A stretch of DNA of 64,000 bases from an uncultured Roseburia sp. (GTDB lineage: Bacteria; Bacillota; Clostridia; Lachnospirales; Lachnospiraceae), in assembly GCA_947642555.1 (NCBI GenBank), contig CANRSX010000027.1:1-64000 (forward strand). The letters run 5' to 3'. Shown here piece by piece: positions 29,900 to 39,659 of the stretch. A program made the position numbers and the translations under genes. The notes under the pieces are model-generated. The model did not search any database. It saw only the letters and a program-made list of their open reading frames with translations, and had not been told where the DNA came from. Position 1 is the stretch's first letter. Every line of letters starts with the position of its first letter.

Positions 29900-31030
29900 T
29901 TACCTTAATCTGAAATTCCGGATCCTCGCCTGACGTCCCGCAGGCAGTGTCCGGGACAGCTTCACTTTATCCCTGGCCAGCGGTACCTTTGATTTTGGCA
30001 CGTTGTCCGCCCACTCCGGAATCGTCGGCTCTTCCTCCACCTCCGGCCAGTAGGGCTTTCCGGTGCGCTCCTGCGGATTCAGCCTCACCTCGACGACCTC
30101 AACCACCCGCGTCTCGACCTCCGCCGTATCCGGCTGTGTCTGTGCCTTCCTCTGCGTCTCTTGCGCAGCTGTCTGCATCGGCTCCGGCTCTGTCAGGGCT
30201 GCAGCCCGCACCGGCTCTGATCCTGTATTGATCGAAGGAGGCGTCATCCTCCCCGCCGTCTCTGCCTTCACCGCGTTCACCAGATTCTTGACCGGCTTCT
30301 GCGGAAGATCCACCACCTTCTTTACTGGTTGTTTCGGCAGATCTGCTGTATTTCTTAACGGCTCCTGCGGGATAACGGTCTGATTCTCCGACATTTCCCG
30401 TGTCGCCTCACCTGTTATCATTTTTGATTCCGGCTCCGGCACTGACACATCCGCTTTCGGCTCCGGCACTGATACATCCGCAATCACCTCTGGCACCGGC
30501 ACATCCGCAATCGCTTTCGGCTCCGGCATCGGCGCATCCACGATCGTCTCCTGTCTCTGGGACAGGTTCACAACTCTCTTTAACACCGTCTCCTGCGATA
30601 CCTGCATCACATTTCTCGTCTGATCCTGCGCCAGGCTAACCGTCCGGGTCAGCACCGGCTCGTGATCCAGATAACCGTTCAGCTGACTGCCCTGGAGCAT
30701 CTTCACATTGTGCAGATACTGATCCGCAGCCCTCTGCGCCGCCTCAAATATTCCATTCAGCCTTAAGGACGCTTCCGCTATGGATCCCGCGTCCGCCAGC
30801 TCGATCTCACGCTTCTTCTTCTCTGCCTGAAGAGAATCTCTCAGCTTATGTATCTGTTCATCCTTCTGATCCAGGCGCTTCCTCAGACGCTCATAATTCT
30901 CTTCCAGCTGGCTTAACTGCTCTGTCGTCTCTGTCAGCTGTGCTCTCAGCTCATCCGCTTCCTTTGCCTGTGCAAGTAACAGCTGAAGGAGTTCCCGTCG
31001 CCCCAGCTTGTGAAATTCTTTATCTGTCAT
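29900..31030 (-). CDS. Cytoplasmic coiled-coil protein of unknown function, first gene of the fibre operon
   Basis: Coiled-coil N-terminus KLGRRELLQLLLAQAKEADELRAQL...AGSIAEASLRLNGIFEAAQRAADQYL; PEP/VPEP-rich middle; no signal peptide. Confidence 0.75.
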   Translation of the reverse strand: MTDKEFHKLGRRELLQLLLAQAKEADELRAQLTETTEQLSQLEENYERLRKRLDQKDEQIHKLRDSLQAEKKKREIELADAGSIAEASLRLNGIFEAAQRAADQYLHNVKMLQGSQLNGYLDHEPVLTRTVSLAQDQTRNVMQVSQETVLKRVVNLSQRQETIVDAPMPEPKAIADVPVPEVIADVSVPEPKADVSVPEPESKMITGEATREMSENQTVIPQEPLRNTADLPKQPVKKVVDLPQKPVKNLVNAVKAETAGRMTPPSINTGSEPVRAAALTEPEPMQTAAQETQRKAQTQPDTAEVETRVVEVVEVRLNPQERTGKPYWPEVEEEPTIPEWADNVPKSKVPLARDKVKLSRTLPAGRQARIRNFRLR

Positions 31031-31092
31031 GGTACCGGCTCCCCTGCATCATATCTCTACCGCGTATTCGGCGTCTATTCTTTCCTTATTCT

Positions 31093-31121
31093 ATAATAGT
31101 ACTGCTTCGGAAAAAAATCAA
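31093..31121 (-). promoter_or_regulatory. Putative sigma-A promoter of the surface-fibre operon
   Basis: Minus strand TTGATT (31121-31116), 17-nt spacer, TATTAT (31098-31093); about 62 nt upstream of the first CDS. Confidence 0.55.
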
Positions 31122-31389
31122 CCACCTGTCCTGCCTAAATGATGCTCTGTAGTTATATCTATGCGGTCAGATGAACGGATATCCGGCAATCTGCCTGATC
31201 CTCCTCCCGGTTTTTCACTTTACACCCGTATTATAATATGCCGACAGTCAAAGGAAGGAACAATAAACAGGTTTTTTGACGGTAATTTTTGATTTTTTTG
31301 AGATGTTTTTCTATAATATCTCCTTGAATTCCCCCCTTTATCCATGCTATGTTTATTACAACAATATATTTTACAAACAGGAGGTACGC

Positions 31390-34281
31390 ATGCGAGAGAA
31401 AACGATTTACCCGGATTTTTTTACCAGGGCGGATTACAAAAAGGATCCGCCGGATGTGACGGAGCGAAAGATCGCTGCGCTCATCGACGCGATGACCATC
31501 GAGGAAAAGCTTAGCCTGCTCGGCGGCGGAAATGAGCCTGCCTGCAAGGGCAAGATCGGAAATGCCGGCTATCAGCCGGGCGTGCCGCGGCTCGGGATCC
31601 CGGAGGCCGTGATGTATGACGGACCTGCGGGCGTCACCGGCATCGTGGAGACGACCGGGCTGCCGCAGCCGAGCCTGCTCGGCTGTACCTGGGATGATGA
31701 GATGGCTTATCGGTTCGGCTGCGTCGCCGCTTCTGAAAATGCGGCCTGCTCCGGGAATTATCAGCTGTCCCCGCAGGTGGATACCGTACATACGCCCCAT
31801 TTCGGACGCAATAAGGACATGAAGGGCGAGGACAGCTATCTCGTCGCGCGGATGTCGACCGCCGAGACCAGGGGCACGCAGGATCAGAACGTGATCGCCA
31901 CGGTGAAGCATTACGCGGTGGCCAATACCCCGGCTTCCCCGATGGGCGGGATTGACAACCGCATCGACGAGCAGACGCTGCACGAGACCTATCTCCGCCC
32001 GTTCGAGGAATGCATCCGCGAGGGAGGTACGGGCAGCCTGATGACGTCATACAACAAGGTGAACGGCTCCTATTCCTCAGACTCGAAGGACTTAAACATC
32101 GAAATCCTGAGGAATCAGTGGGGCTTTCAGGGGAGCCTGATGTCCGACTGGGGTTCGGTTCACACCTTTACGTTAAGCCAGGGCACGGATATTGAGATGC
32201 CGCATCCCGCGTACAATGACACGAACCGCGTCATGAAAAACATCCGCCGCGGACGCTTAAGCTGGGAGCGCGTGGATGAGGCCGTCCGCCATGTCCTTTG
32301 GGGAATGGCTTCCGTCGGTCTGCTCGGGCTTACCCGCTTTGATGAAAACGGCAGCGCAATGGAGGATCCGGAGCGGACGCTTCCCATTCAGATGGAGTGG
32401 CGCTATGAGGAAGAGGTACGGAACGGCCTTTTGGAGCGCAATGCCGCTGTAGCAAGAGACATTTTAAAAGAGGGAATCGTCCTTTTAAAAAATGAGAACG
32501 CCTTACCGCTGTCCGACGCCTCCGGCGAGGTCGCACTGATCGGCCTCGGTGCAAAATATCCGGTCTGCGGACAGATGCAGGAGCGCAGCTACGGCAGGCT
32601 CGCAGCAATGTGTTCCGGCGCAGAGGCTTATGAGCAGGAAACCGGCCGCAGGGTGACGCCGCAGGCGGGGATTGATTTTGCAGGCGAGCCGATTCCGGCG
32701 GAATATCTCTATCTGGATGCGGAATGTACGACAAATGGCGTTGACCATTTTTATGGTATCCGCGAAGAGGACCGCGCGCTCGGCGTCACCGCAGGCGGGC
32801 CCGGCGGAATGGGCGCTGCCTTTATGGGGATGGAAACATTAGACGAGGACGGCGAACGCGTCAGCATGATGGTCGGCAGGTGGGCGGAGCAGGATGATTC
32901 CGGCTTCACACCGGATCAGATCGGAACCCGCTGTGCGACCGACCCGTATATCTGTTTTACGACTGGCACAAAGAACTATCGGAATTCTCCTGACGGCGGC
33001 ATTCCCGAAGGCTCCGCCGGAGCGGCGTTTCCAAACGGCTCCTATACCTGGAAGACTTATCTGAAAGCTCCGGAGACGGGCGAGTACCGGCTGAAGCTGC
33101 ACTGTATCGGCGGAAACGCACGGTTTTTAATCCAGATCGACGGAGAGTGGAGGCAGGTCGCGGAGAGCTGCACGCGTGAGAATACCCAGTGGCCATGGGA
33201 TACGGTGATCTGCACGCCGACCGGTATGGGGATCAACAGCAAATCCTTTACCCTGACGGCCGGAACCGTCTATCCGCTGCTTGTGTACGCGGAGCATACC
33301 GTCGTCGGCAAGGATTTACAGCTTGCGGCTGCCTGGACGAAGCCTTCTTCCCTGAAAAAGAATTATGACGATGCGCTTGCGGCTGCCGCTGCCGCGGACA
33401 CGATTCTGTTTTACGCGGTAAACAGCAATGAGAATGAGCATATGTTTGATTCTCTCAAGAATGGTCCGAAACCGGACATCGGGCTCGCCGCCGAGCAGGA
33501 ACAGCTGCTCCTGGACGTCGCGGCTGCCAGAAAGCCGGGCGCGAAGCTCGTTGTGATCCTCCAGACCTCGTCGACGCTCGCGATCGGTTCCTGGGCGGAC
33601 CGTGCGGACGCCATCATCACCGCATATCAGGGCGGACAGGAGGGAAGCCGTATGGTGATGCAGGCGCTGACCGGCAGGATCAATCCCTCCGGCAAGCTGA
33701 CGCAGACCTGGCCCGCAAGGAGCGAAGACACGCCGGTCACCGACACACCGGAGCATTTTGCGGAGCGTTACTGCGGAGTGGAGATCGCAGGGAAAATGCG
33801 CACGCATCTGACCGAGGGTATTTTCTTCGGTTACCGCTGGTATGATAAATACAATGTCACGCCGCTCTACCCGTTCGGTCACGGCTTAAGCTATACGACC
33901 TACCGCTATGACAATCTCTCCGTCACACCGGATGGCGAGACATTTGTCGTGCACCTGGATGTCACAAATACCGGAGAACGCGCCGGCGATGAAATCGTGC
34001 AGGTATATCTCGGAAAAGCGGACGTCCCGGCCTATGTACAGATGGCGGAAAAACAGCTGGCCGGTTATCTGCGCGTGAACAATCTCGCACCGGGCGAGAC
34101 GAGGAGCATCGCGATTCCGGTGGACGAGCGCGCGCTTTCCTACTGGGATATCGCCTATCCGCTGCAAAAACGCCCGGACGGCACTAAGGATAAATGGCAC
34201 CGCGCGGTCGGGAAACGGCAGATCTTTGTCGGCGCATCGAGCCGCGATATCCGTCTGTCGCAGGAGATTACCGTGGAATAA
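31390..34281 (+). CDS. Glycoside hydrolase family 3 protein with PA14-like insert
   Basis: GH3 N-domain incl. GFQGSLMSDWGS; PYPFGHGLSYTTY C-terminal signature; inserted WKTYLKAPETGEYRLKLHCIGGNARFLIQIDGEW PA14-like segment; AGGAGG RBS before ATG at 31390. Confidence 0.9.
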   Translation: MREKTIYPDFFTRADYKKDPPDVTERKIAALIDAMTIEEKLSLLGGGNEPACKGKIGNAGYQPGVPRLGIPEAVMYDGPAGVTGIVETTGLPQPSLLGCTWDDEMAYRFGCVAASENAACSGNYQLSPQVDTVHTPHFGRNKDMKGEDSYLVARMSTAETRGTQDQNVIATVKHYAVANTPASPMGGIDNRIDEQTLHETYLRPFEECIREGGTGSLMTSYNKVNGSYSSDSKDLNIEILRNQWGFQGSLMSDWGSVHTFTLSQGTDIEMPHPAYNDTNRVMKNIRRGRLSWERVDEAVRHVLWGMASVGLLGLTRFDENGSAMEDPERTLPIQMEWRYEEEVRNGLLERNAAVARDILKEGIVLLKNENALPLSDASGEVALIGLGAKYPVCGQMQERSYGRLAAMCSGAEAYEQETGRRVTPQAGIDFAGEPIPAEYLYLDAECTTNGVDHFYGIREEDRALGVTAGGPGGMGAAFMGMETLDEDGERVSMMVGRWAEQDDSGFTPDQIGTRCATDPYICFTTGTKNYRNSPDGGIPEGSAGAAFPNGSYTWKTYLKAPETGEYRLKLHCIGGNARFLIQIDGEWRQVAESCTRENTQWPWDTVICTPTGMGINSKSFTLTAGTVYPLLVYAEHTVVGKDLQLAAAWTKPSSLKKNYDDALAAAAAADTILFYAVNSNENEHMFDSLKNGPKPDIGLAAEQEQLLLDVAAARKPGAKLVVILQTSSTLAIGSWADRADAIITAYQGGQEGSRMVMQALTGRINPSGKLTQTWPARSEDTPVTDTPEHFAERYCGVEIAGKMRTHLTEGIFFGYRWYDKYNVTPLYPFGHGLSYTTYRYDNLSVTPDGETFVVHLDVTNTGERAGDEIVQVYLGKADVPAYVQMAEKQLAGYLRVNNLAPGETRSIAIPVDERALSYWDIAYPLQKRPDGTKDKWHRAVGKRQIFVGASSRDIRLSQEITVE

Positions 34282-34319
34282 ACAACGGACGGCACACTTC
34301 GTGAACTGTCCGATCTGAT

Positions 34320-34363
34320 AAAAAAGCTGCACCTGTGATTCGTCTCACAGATGCAGCTTTTTT
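34320..34363. terminator. Bidirectional terminator between convergent genes
   Basis: AAAAAAGCTGCACCTGTGA-ttcgtc-TCACAGATGCAGCTTTTTT. Confidence 0.8.
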
Positions 34364-34432
34364 CATATCCTCTGTCATCCCGGGATACTTCCCGGGCTGC
34401 CGGGATGCTGTCCCGGCAATCTTCCTCCTGTC

Positions 34433-36970
34433 TTACCGCAGGCACTCCTGAAGCACCCTCATACACTCCTTGATATCGATCGGCTTCGGAATATGCGCAT
34501 TCATACCGCATTCGATGCAGTGCTGCGCATCGTCCGAGAACGCGTCCGCTGTCATCGCGATAATCGGCAGATCCCTGTCCGGATGACTGGATGCGCGGAT
34601 CGCGAGCGTCGCGTCGTAACCGTTCATCACCGGCATACGGATATCCATCAGAATCGCGTCATAATATCCGGGCTCTGACGCCGTAAACATATCCAGGCAG
34701 ATCTTACCGTTCTCCGCGCGTTCGAGTACGAGCCCCATGGTCTCCAGGATCGCGCTTGCAACCTCCCAGTTGATATCCATATCTTCCGCAAGAAGAATGC
34801 GCTTTCCGTTGAAATCAACCTCTTGTTTTTCCGCCTGTTCCGGTTTCTGATCAATCCCCTCCACATACTGCTTCAGGCTCTCATACAGCGTGGACTTAAA
34901 CAGCGGCTTGGCGATAAATCCCTCGATCGAAAGACTTGCCTCCTCCTCAATGTCGCTCCAGTCATACGCGGAAATCAGGAAGACCGGCAGACCTCGTCCC
35001 ACACGGTTCCGGATCTCATTGATCGTCTGTACGCCGTCCATTCCCGGCATCTTCCAGTCAACCAGCACAAAATGATAACCCTTCTCCGTGCCGAAGTTCT
35101 CCTCGATCATCTGCACCGCTTTCCTTCCGTCTGTCGTCGCATCCGCATGAGCGCCGAGCTCCTCCAGATTCGCGACGGCACTGTAGCAGAGCATTTCATT
35201 GTCATCCACGACCAGGATATTCCAGGGCGGAAGCTTCTGTTCCTCCTCGTCGCCCGCCCGCTTCATATCTATGACAATATGGAAATCGCTTCCCTCACCT
35301 TTTTTGCTCTTCAGCTCGATGGTTCCGCCCATCATCTCCACGATTCTTTTAGTGATCGCCATCCCAAGGCCGGTTCCGGTGATATGCGCCACCTGCTCCG
35401 TCTCCTCTCTGGAGAACGTGTCCCAGATCTTCTGCTGAAACTCCTCAGACATCCCGATTCCGGTATCCGTCACTCTCAGATGCGTCCGCACATAGTCTTC
35501 TCCTTTCGGAGACGCCTCCTGGTATACATGAACGTCAATCCGCCCGTCTTCCTGGGTAAATTTTATCGCATTGGAGAGCAGATTCAGCAGGACCTGATTT
35601 AAGCGTACGCCGTCGCAGCAGACGCGTTCGGAAGAAATATCCTGAATGAAGATATCAAAGTTCTGCTTATGCTCCTTTACCTGCGGCTTCATGATGCTCA
35701 CAATGTCGTCCATGGTATCGCGAAGCGAGATCGGCACGACATTCAGCGACATCTTGCCGCTCTCAATCTTGGACATATCGAGCACATCGTTGATCAGCCC
35801 CAGCAGATGCTTGCTGGACAGGCGGATCTTGTCCAGACAGTCTTCCACGCGCACGGAATCCGAAAGATTTCGCAGGGCGATCTCCGTCATGCCGATGATG
35901 GCGTTCATCGGGGTCCGGATGTCATGGCTCATGCTTGAGAGGAAAGCGCTTTTTGCCATATTGGCGCGCTCCGCTTCATGCCTGGCCGTATCCAAATCCC
36001 GCATCTGCTGCTGCGACATCCGGTAGTACAGAACGAAAATCGTCGAGAGCGTCACAAGAATGACAAGCGCCGACGAGATCATGATCATCGTGCGCACCGT
36101 ATCCAGCCTGGTAATCGACGCATCGATCACGCCGCTCGGCATAATCGTGATGATATACCAGTCCGTATTCTCGGAGATCGGCGAGCAGTACAGATAATTC
36201 TCCACCCCCGACACATACATCCTCGCAGAATAACTCGTTCCCTCCCTCATGGCTGTCTGCAGCTCTTTTGCATATTCGCTGCCGCTCTTTTTATTCGTGT
36301 CGTCGACAACCGTTTCCAGCCGCTCAAAATAGCTCTGCGCGTACTCTCCTACATTGCGGATGACGAAGCTTCCCTTCTCGTCAATAATATGGGAATACAC
36401 CATCCCGTCATCCGAATTTAAGAACATCGCTTCGTTGAGATACTCCATCGGGATTGCAATCAGAAGCGCCACGCTTGTTTTCCCGCTCTTCATCGGATAC
36501 TGCGCCGCTCTTCCGAGCACCAGCACCCGTTCACCCGCCTCATCCGTCCCCCGCAGCACAAGGCTTTCCGACCGCTCCAGGGTCTCTTTGGCATGTTCGT
36601 TTCCCGTCAGCGTCAGGTCACTCCCATATACCTGTTCGTAATTGCCTTCCACGTCCAGAAATCCCAGATTTGAAAAATTCCTGACCTCCGCACTGATCTG
36701 CAGCTCTTCCGTCATGGCTTCCGTATACTGCTCCATCGGCGGGGTGCGCATAATGATCCCATCCACCTGCTGCAGCCTGAGGCTGATCAGAGAACTGAAC
36801 TTCTGCCTGAGCTGTATATTCATCTCTTCCATATAGATCCTGCTGATCTCGGAAATTGACTCCTGTGTCTTATGGCCCATAAATAAGGTCAGCCATAAAA
36901 ACACAACGATGCAGATCAGAATCATAATGAAAAAAGTACGCCGGAAAAAAAACGTTTTTTTCTTATCCAT
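34433..36970 (-). CDS. Hybrid sensor histidine kinase (HK + two REC domains)
   Basis: H-box SSMSHDIRTPMNAIIGM, N-box LLNLLSNAIKFTQ, REC domains (WNILVVDDNE..., RILLAEDMDINWEVA...ILMDIRMPVMNG); extracellular sensor between TMs. Confidence 0.93.
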   Translation of the reverse strand: MDKKKTFFFRRTFFIMILICIVVFLWLTLFMGHKTQESISEISRIYMEEMNIQLRQKFSSLISLRLQQVDGIIMRTPPMEQYTEAMTEELQISAEVRNFSNLGFLDVEGNYEQVYGSDLTLTGNEHAKETLERSESLVLRGTDEAGERVLVLGRAAQYPMKSGKTSVALLIAIPMEYLNEAMFLNSDDGMVYSHIIDEKGSFVIRNVGEYAQSYFERLETVVDDTNKKSGSEYAKELQTAMREGTSYSARMYVSGVENYLYCSPISENTDWYIITIMPSGVIDASITRLDTVRTMIMISSALVILVTLSTIFVLYYRMSQQQMRDLDTARHEAERANMAKSAFLSSMSHDIRTPMNAIIGMTEIALRNLSDSVRVEDCLDKIRLSSKHLLGLINDVLDMSKIESGKMSLNVVPISLRDTMDDIVSIMKPQVKEHKQNFDIFIQDISSERVCCDGVRLNQVLLNLLSNAIKFTQEDGRIDVHVYQEASPKGEDYVRTHLRVTDTGIGMSEEFQQKIWDTFSREETEQVAHITGTGLGMAITKRIVEMMGGTIELKSKKGEGSDFHIVIDMKRAGDEEEQKLPPWNILVVDDNEMLCYSAVANLEELGAHADATTDGRKAVQMIEENFGTEKGYHFVLVDWKMPGMDGVQTINEIRNRVGRGLPVFLISAYDWSDIEEEASLSIEGFIAKPLFKSTLYESLKQYVEGIDQKPEQAEKQEVDFNGKRILLAEDMDINWEVASAILETMGLVLERAENGKICLDMFTASEPGYYDAILMDIRMPVMNGYDATLAIRASSHPDRDLPIIAMTADAFSDDAQHCIECGMNAHIPKPIDIKECMRVLQECLR

Positions 36971-36990
36971 TTATATCAATCCTCCGGGTA

Positions 36991-38019
36991 CTATACCTTT
37001 GCGCTGTAATACATAACAATATTAAACTTACAGTCCGTAAGCATGGAAAATATCTCTGAGCTCACACCTCCTTTATCCGTGGAGAGCTCACTCGTCACAA
37101 AATCGAACTGAAGTTCGTTGTGCTCCCGGTATTTAAAATAGAGATTGTCGAACGCGTCCACCAGCCTGCACATCTGGGTATAGACCGAGATGCTGTTGCC
37201 GGAAATACGATCCGGATAACCGCTCCCGTCAAACTTTTCATGGTGATGCATGCACATATCGGAACAGATCTGCACAAAATACTCGCAGTGTCTGGAGTTG
37301 TTGAGCCTGACAATGTCCACTCCGTGTATGGCGTGGCTCTGGTACATCTCATTGTCCGTCTCGTCGCGCTGCGCCTTCATGGCCGGCAGCATCATAAATC
37401 CGATATCGCAGAAAAACGCCGCGCGGCTGATGATCTCAATCTGCTCGCGGCTTAAGTTCGCGCCGCTTGTGACCGCCGAATACTTGCTCAGCAGGATCTT
37501 CATCAGGTCCGCCATCCGCTTGTAATGTCCGGAATCTTTTTCTTTTCCCGCGTTTGTGAGGTATTTTTTGTAAGTCTCCTCAAGACGCGTGATATATTCG
37601 CTGGTCTCCGCGATATCCTCCTCCGAGACGTCCCGGTAGGACACGACGCCCATCTTGGCCTTTAACCTGCGCACCAGCTCCGCCTTGTCAAACGGCTTGC
37701 GGATAAATTCGGCGGCATTCAGCTCCACCGCTTTTTCGACGTTCTCCTTCGTGGCGTCCGCGGTCATCAGAAATACCGGAAGCCCGGTGATCCCGTTCTC
37801 CTGCATCAGCCGCATCACGTCAAATCCGCCCATCACCGGCATGGTGACCTCCATCATCACCCCGTCCACTCCCGGCTTCGCGCTCTTAATCATCTCTAAC
37901 GCCGCGTATCCGTTATCCGCCTCCAGAACCTGAAATTCGTTCGAAAGAATATTTTTTAATGTATTTCTGTCGGATTCCGAGGAATCCACCACCAGAAGTT
38001 TTTTCAAATCATCCGCCAT
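36991..38019 (-). CDS. Response-regulator-like protein with degenerate REC and degenerate HD-GYP domain
   Basis: REC with GVMMEVTMPVMGG (Asp to Glu); HHHEKFDGSGYPD retained but HD motif reads FCDIGF. Confidence 0.85.
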   Translation of the reverse strand: MADDLKKLLVVDSSESDRNTLKNILSNEFQVLEADNGYAALEMIKSAKPGVDGVMMEVTMPVMGGFDVMRLMQENGITGLPVFLMTADATKENVEKAVELNAAEFIRKPFDKAELVRRLKAKMGVVSYRDVSEEDIAETSEYITRLEETYKKYLTNAGKEKDSGHYKRMADLMKILLSKYSAVTSGANLSREQIEIISRAAFFCDIGFMMLPAMKAQRDETDNEMYQSHAIHGVDIVRLNNSRHCEYFVQICSDMCMHHHEKFDGSGYPDRISGNSISVYTQMCRLVDAFDNLYFKYREHNELQFDFVTSELSTDKGGVSSEIFSMLTDCKFNIVMYYSAKV

Positions 38020-38040
38020 ACCAAAAGCCTCCTTTACCTG

Positions 38041-39090
38041 TTAGTCCTTAATCCAGTCTCTCTTGATGATAATGTCCATGGAGGCTTCAAATGCCTTCAT
38101 CACCTTGGGATTAAACATGCCGCATTCCCCATTGTTAATCATCCGCACCGCTGTCTCATGGTCGAACGCTTTCTTGTAAACGCGCTCTGCGGTAAGCGCA
38201 TCATACACGTCCGCGATCGCGACTGCCTGCGACCAGATTGAGATCTCTTCCCCTTTTAAGCCATCCGGGTATCCCCTGCCGTCCCAGCGCTCATGGTGAT
38301 GCCTGCAGATATCATAACTATAATTGTAAATCCCCTGTTCCATAATATCCGGCACTTCCTGCAGGATCTTGCAGCCCTCGACCGTATGCGACTTCATGAT
38401 CTCGAACTCTTCCTTCGTCAGTCTGCCGGGTTTATTTAAAATGCTGTCCGGTATCATAATCTTGCCCACATCGTGCAGGATGGAGGACATGCAGATCTTA
38501 TCGATCTCCTCCTCCGGCAGATGATATTCCGGAAACATCTCGCTTACTTTATTCATCAGAATCCTGGTCAGCCCGGAAATCCGCTTGACGTGCTCTCCGG
38601 ACTCACCGTCACGGAACTCAATCACGGTGGCCAGCGTCTCAACCATGGAGCGGTTCACGCGGTTTAAGCGCTTGACCTGCTTCGCTACAATGCTTTCCAG
38701 CTCGTTTCTATGTGCATACAGCTCAATGACGTTGTTGATCCGGTGGCTCAGGAAATGCGCCATAAACGGTTTTGAGATAATATCCACCGCCCCGAGATGA
38801 TACCCCTCAAGGAGCATCTCCTCACTGTTCGCAGCGGTAATCAGAAAGACAGGCGTCGTCTGAATCCTGCCGTTATCATTCATCTTCTGAAGAACCTCAA
38901 GGCCGTTCATCTTCGGCATAAGCAGGTCAAGCAGAACAGCCGCGATATTGTCATGGCTCTCCATGACCTCTAACGCCTGCACGCCGTCCACCGCTTCCAG
39001 AATCTCATAGTCATTCTTAAAGATCTCAGCCAGAATCTCGCGGTTAATCTCGATATCATCCACTATCAGTATCGTTTTATCTTTATCCAT
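38041..39090 (-). CDS. HD-GYP response regulator (putative c-di-GMP phosphodiesterase)
   Basis: TILIVDDIEINREIL...VLLDLLMPKMNG REC; SSILHDVGKIMIP and RHHHERWDGRGYPDGLKGEEI HD-GYP. Confidence 0.93.
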   Translation of the reverse strand: MDKDKTILIVDDIEINREILAEIFKNDYEILEAVDGVQALEVMESHDNIAAVLLDLLMPKMNGLEVLQKMNDNGRIQTTPVFLITAANSEEMLLEGYHLGAVDIISKPFMAHFLSHRINNVIELYAHRNELESIVAKQVKRLNRVNRSMVETLATVIEFRDGESGEHVKRISGLTRILMNKVSEMFPEYHLPEEEIDKICMSSILHDVGKIMIPDSILNKPGRLTKEEFEIMKSHTVEGCKILQEVPDIMEQGIYNYSYDICRHHHERWDGRGYPDGLKGEEISIWSQAVAIADVYDALTAERVYKKAFDHETAVRMINNGECGMFNPKVMKAFEASMDIIIKRDWIKD

Positions 39091-39117
39091 CTGCCCCTCC
39101 ACCGCAATATAACGCCT

Positions 39118-39480
39118 CTACTGCATGCTCTTCTCAATGCACTCGATTATCTGCTTCTGTACCGGCAGAATCTCCACAAGCGCCGCACGGGCCTCTTCCG
39201 GCTTCCCTGCGCGCAGCAGATCCGTAATCGCCGTATATGCGGAATAGATCGGCGTGATCGACAGATTCCCTGCCGTCCCCTTGATCGCGTGTGCCTTCTC
39301 CACAAGAGCCTCACATTCTTCCGGCGCAAAATCCGCCGAAATCTCGTAATTCCCGATCGTCTTCGTAAATGTTCCGAGCAGTCTCGTATAAAGCGACTCA
39401 TTCCCGCCCAGACGGTTCATTCCCTCACTTACATTTACCCCCAGTCCTTCCAGTTCCTCAAACAAGCTCATCAGAGACAC
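39118..39480 (-). CDS. Hpt domain phosphotransfer protein
   Basis: Small helical protein with EALVEKAHAIKGTAGNLSI phosphotransfer His motif; adjacent to hybrid kinase. Confidence 0.88.
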   Translation of the reverse strand: MSLMSLFEELEGLGVNVSEGMNRLGGNESLYTRLLGTFTKTIGNYEISADFAPEECEALVEKAHAIKGTAGNLSITPIYSAYTAITDLLRAGKPEEARAALVEILPVQKQIIECIEKSMQ

Positions 39481-39659
39481 CTCCTGTATTATCCTTCTCT
39501 TTCATCAGATGGCCAGACAAAGCCATCCGGCTTTTGCATGGCAACACCTAATTCAGTCTACCATATTTCCCGTAAATTTTCAATCACATGGGAAAAGTTT
39601 TATGGAAAACGCGACTGTGATCTGTTACAATATATAAAATACCTGAAGCGGAGGGAGCC

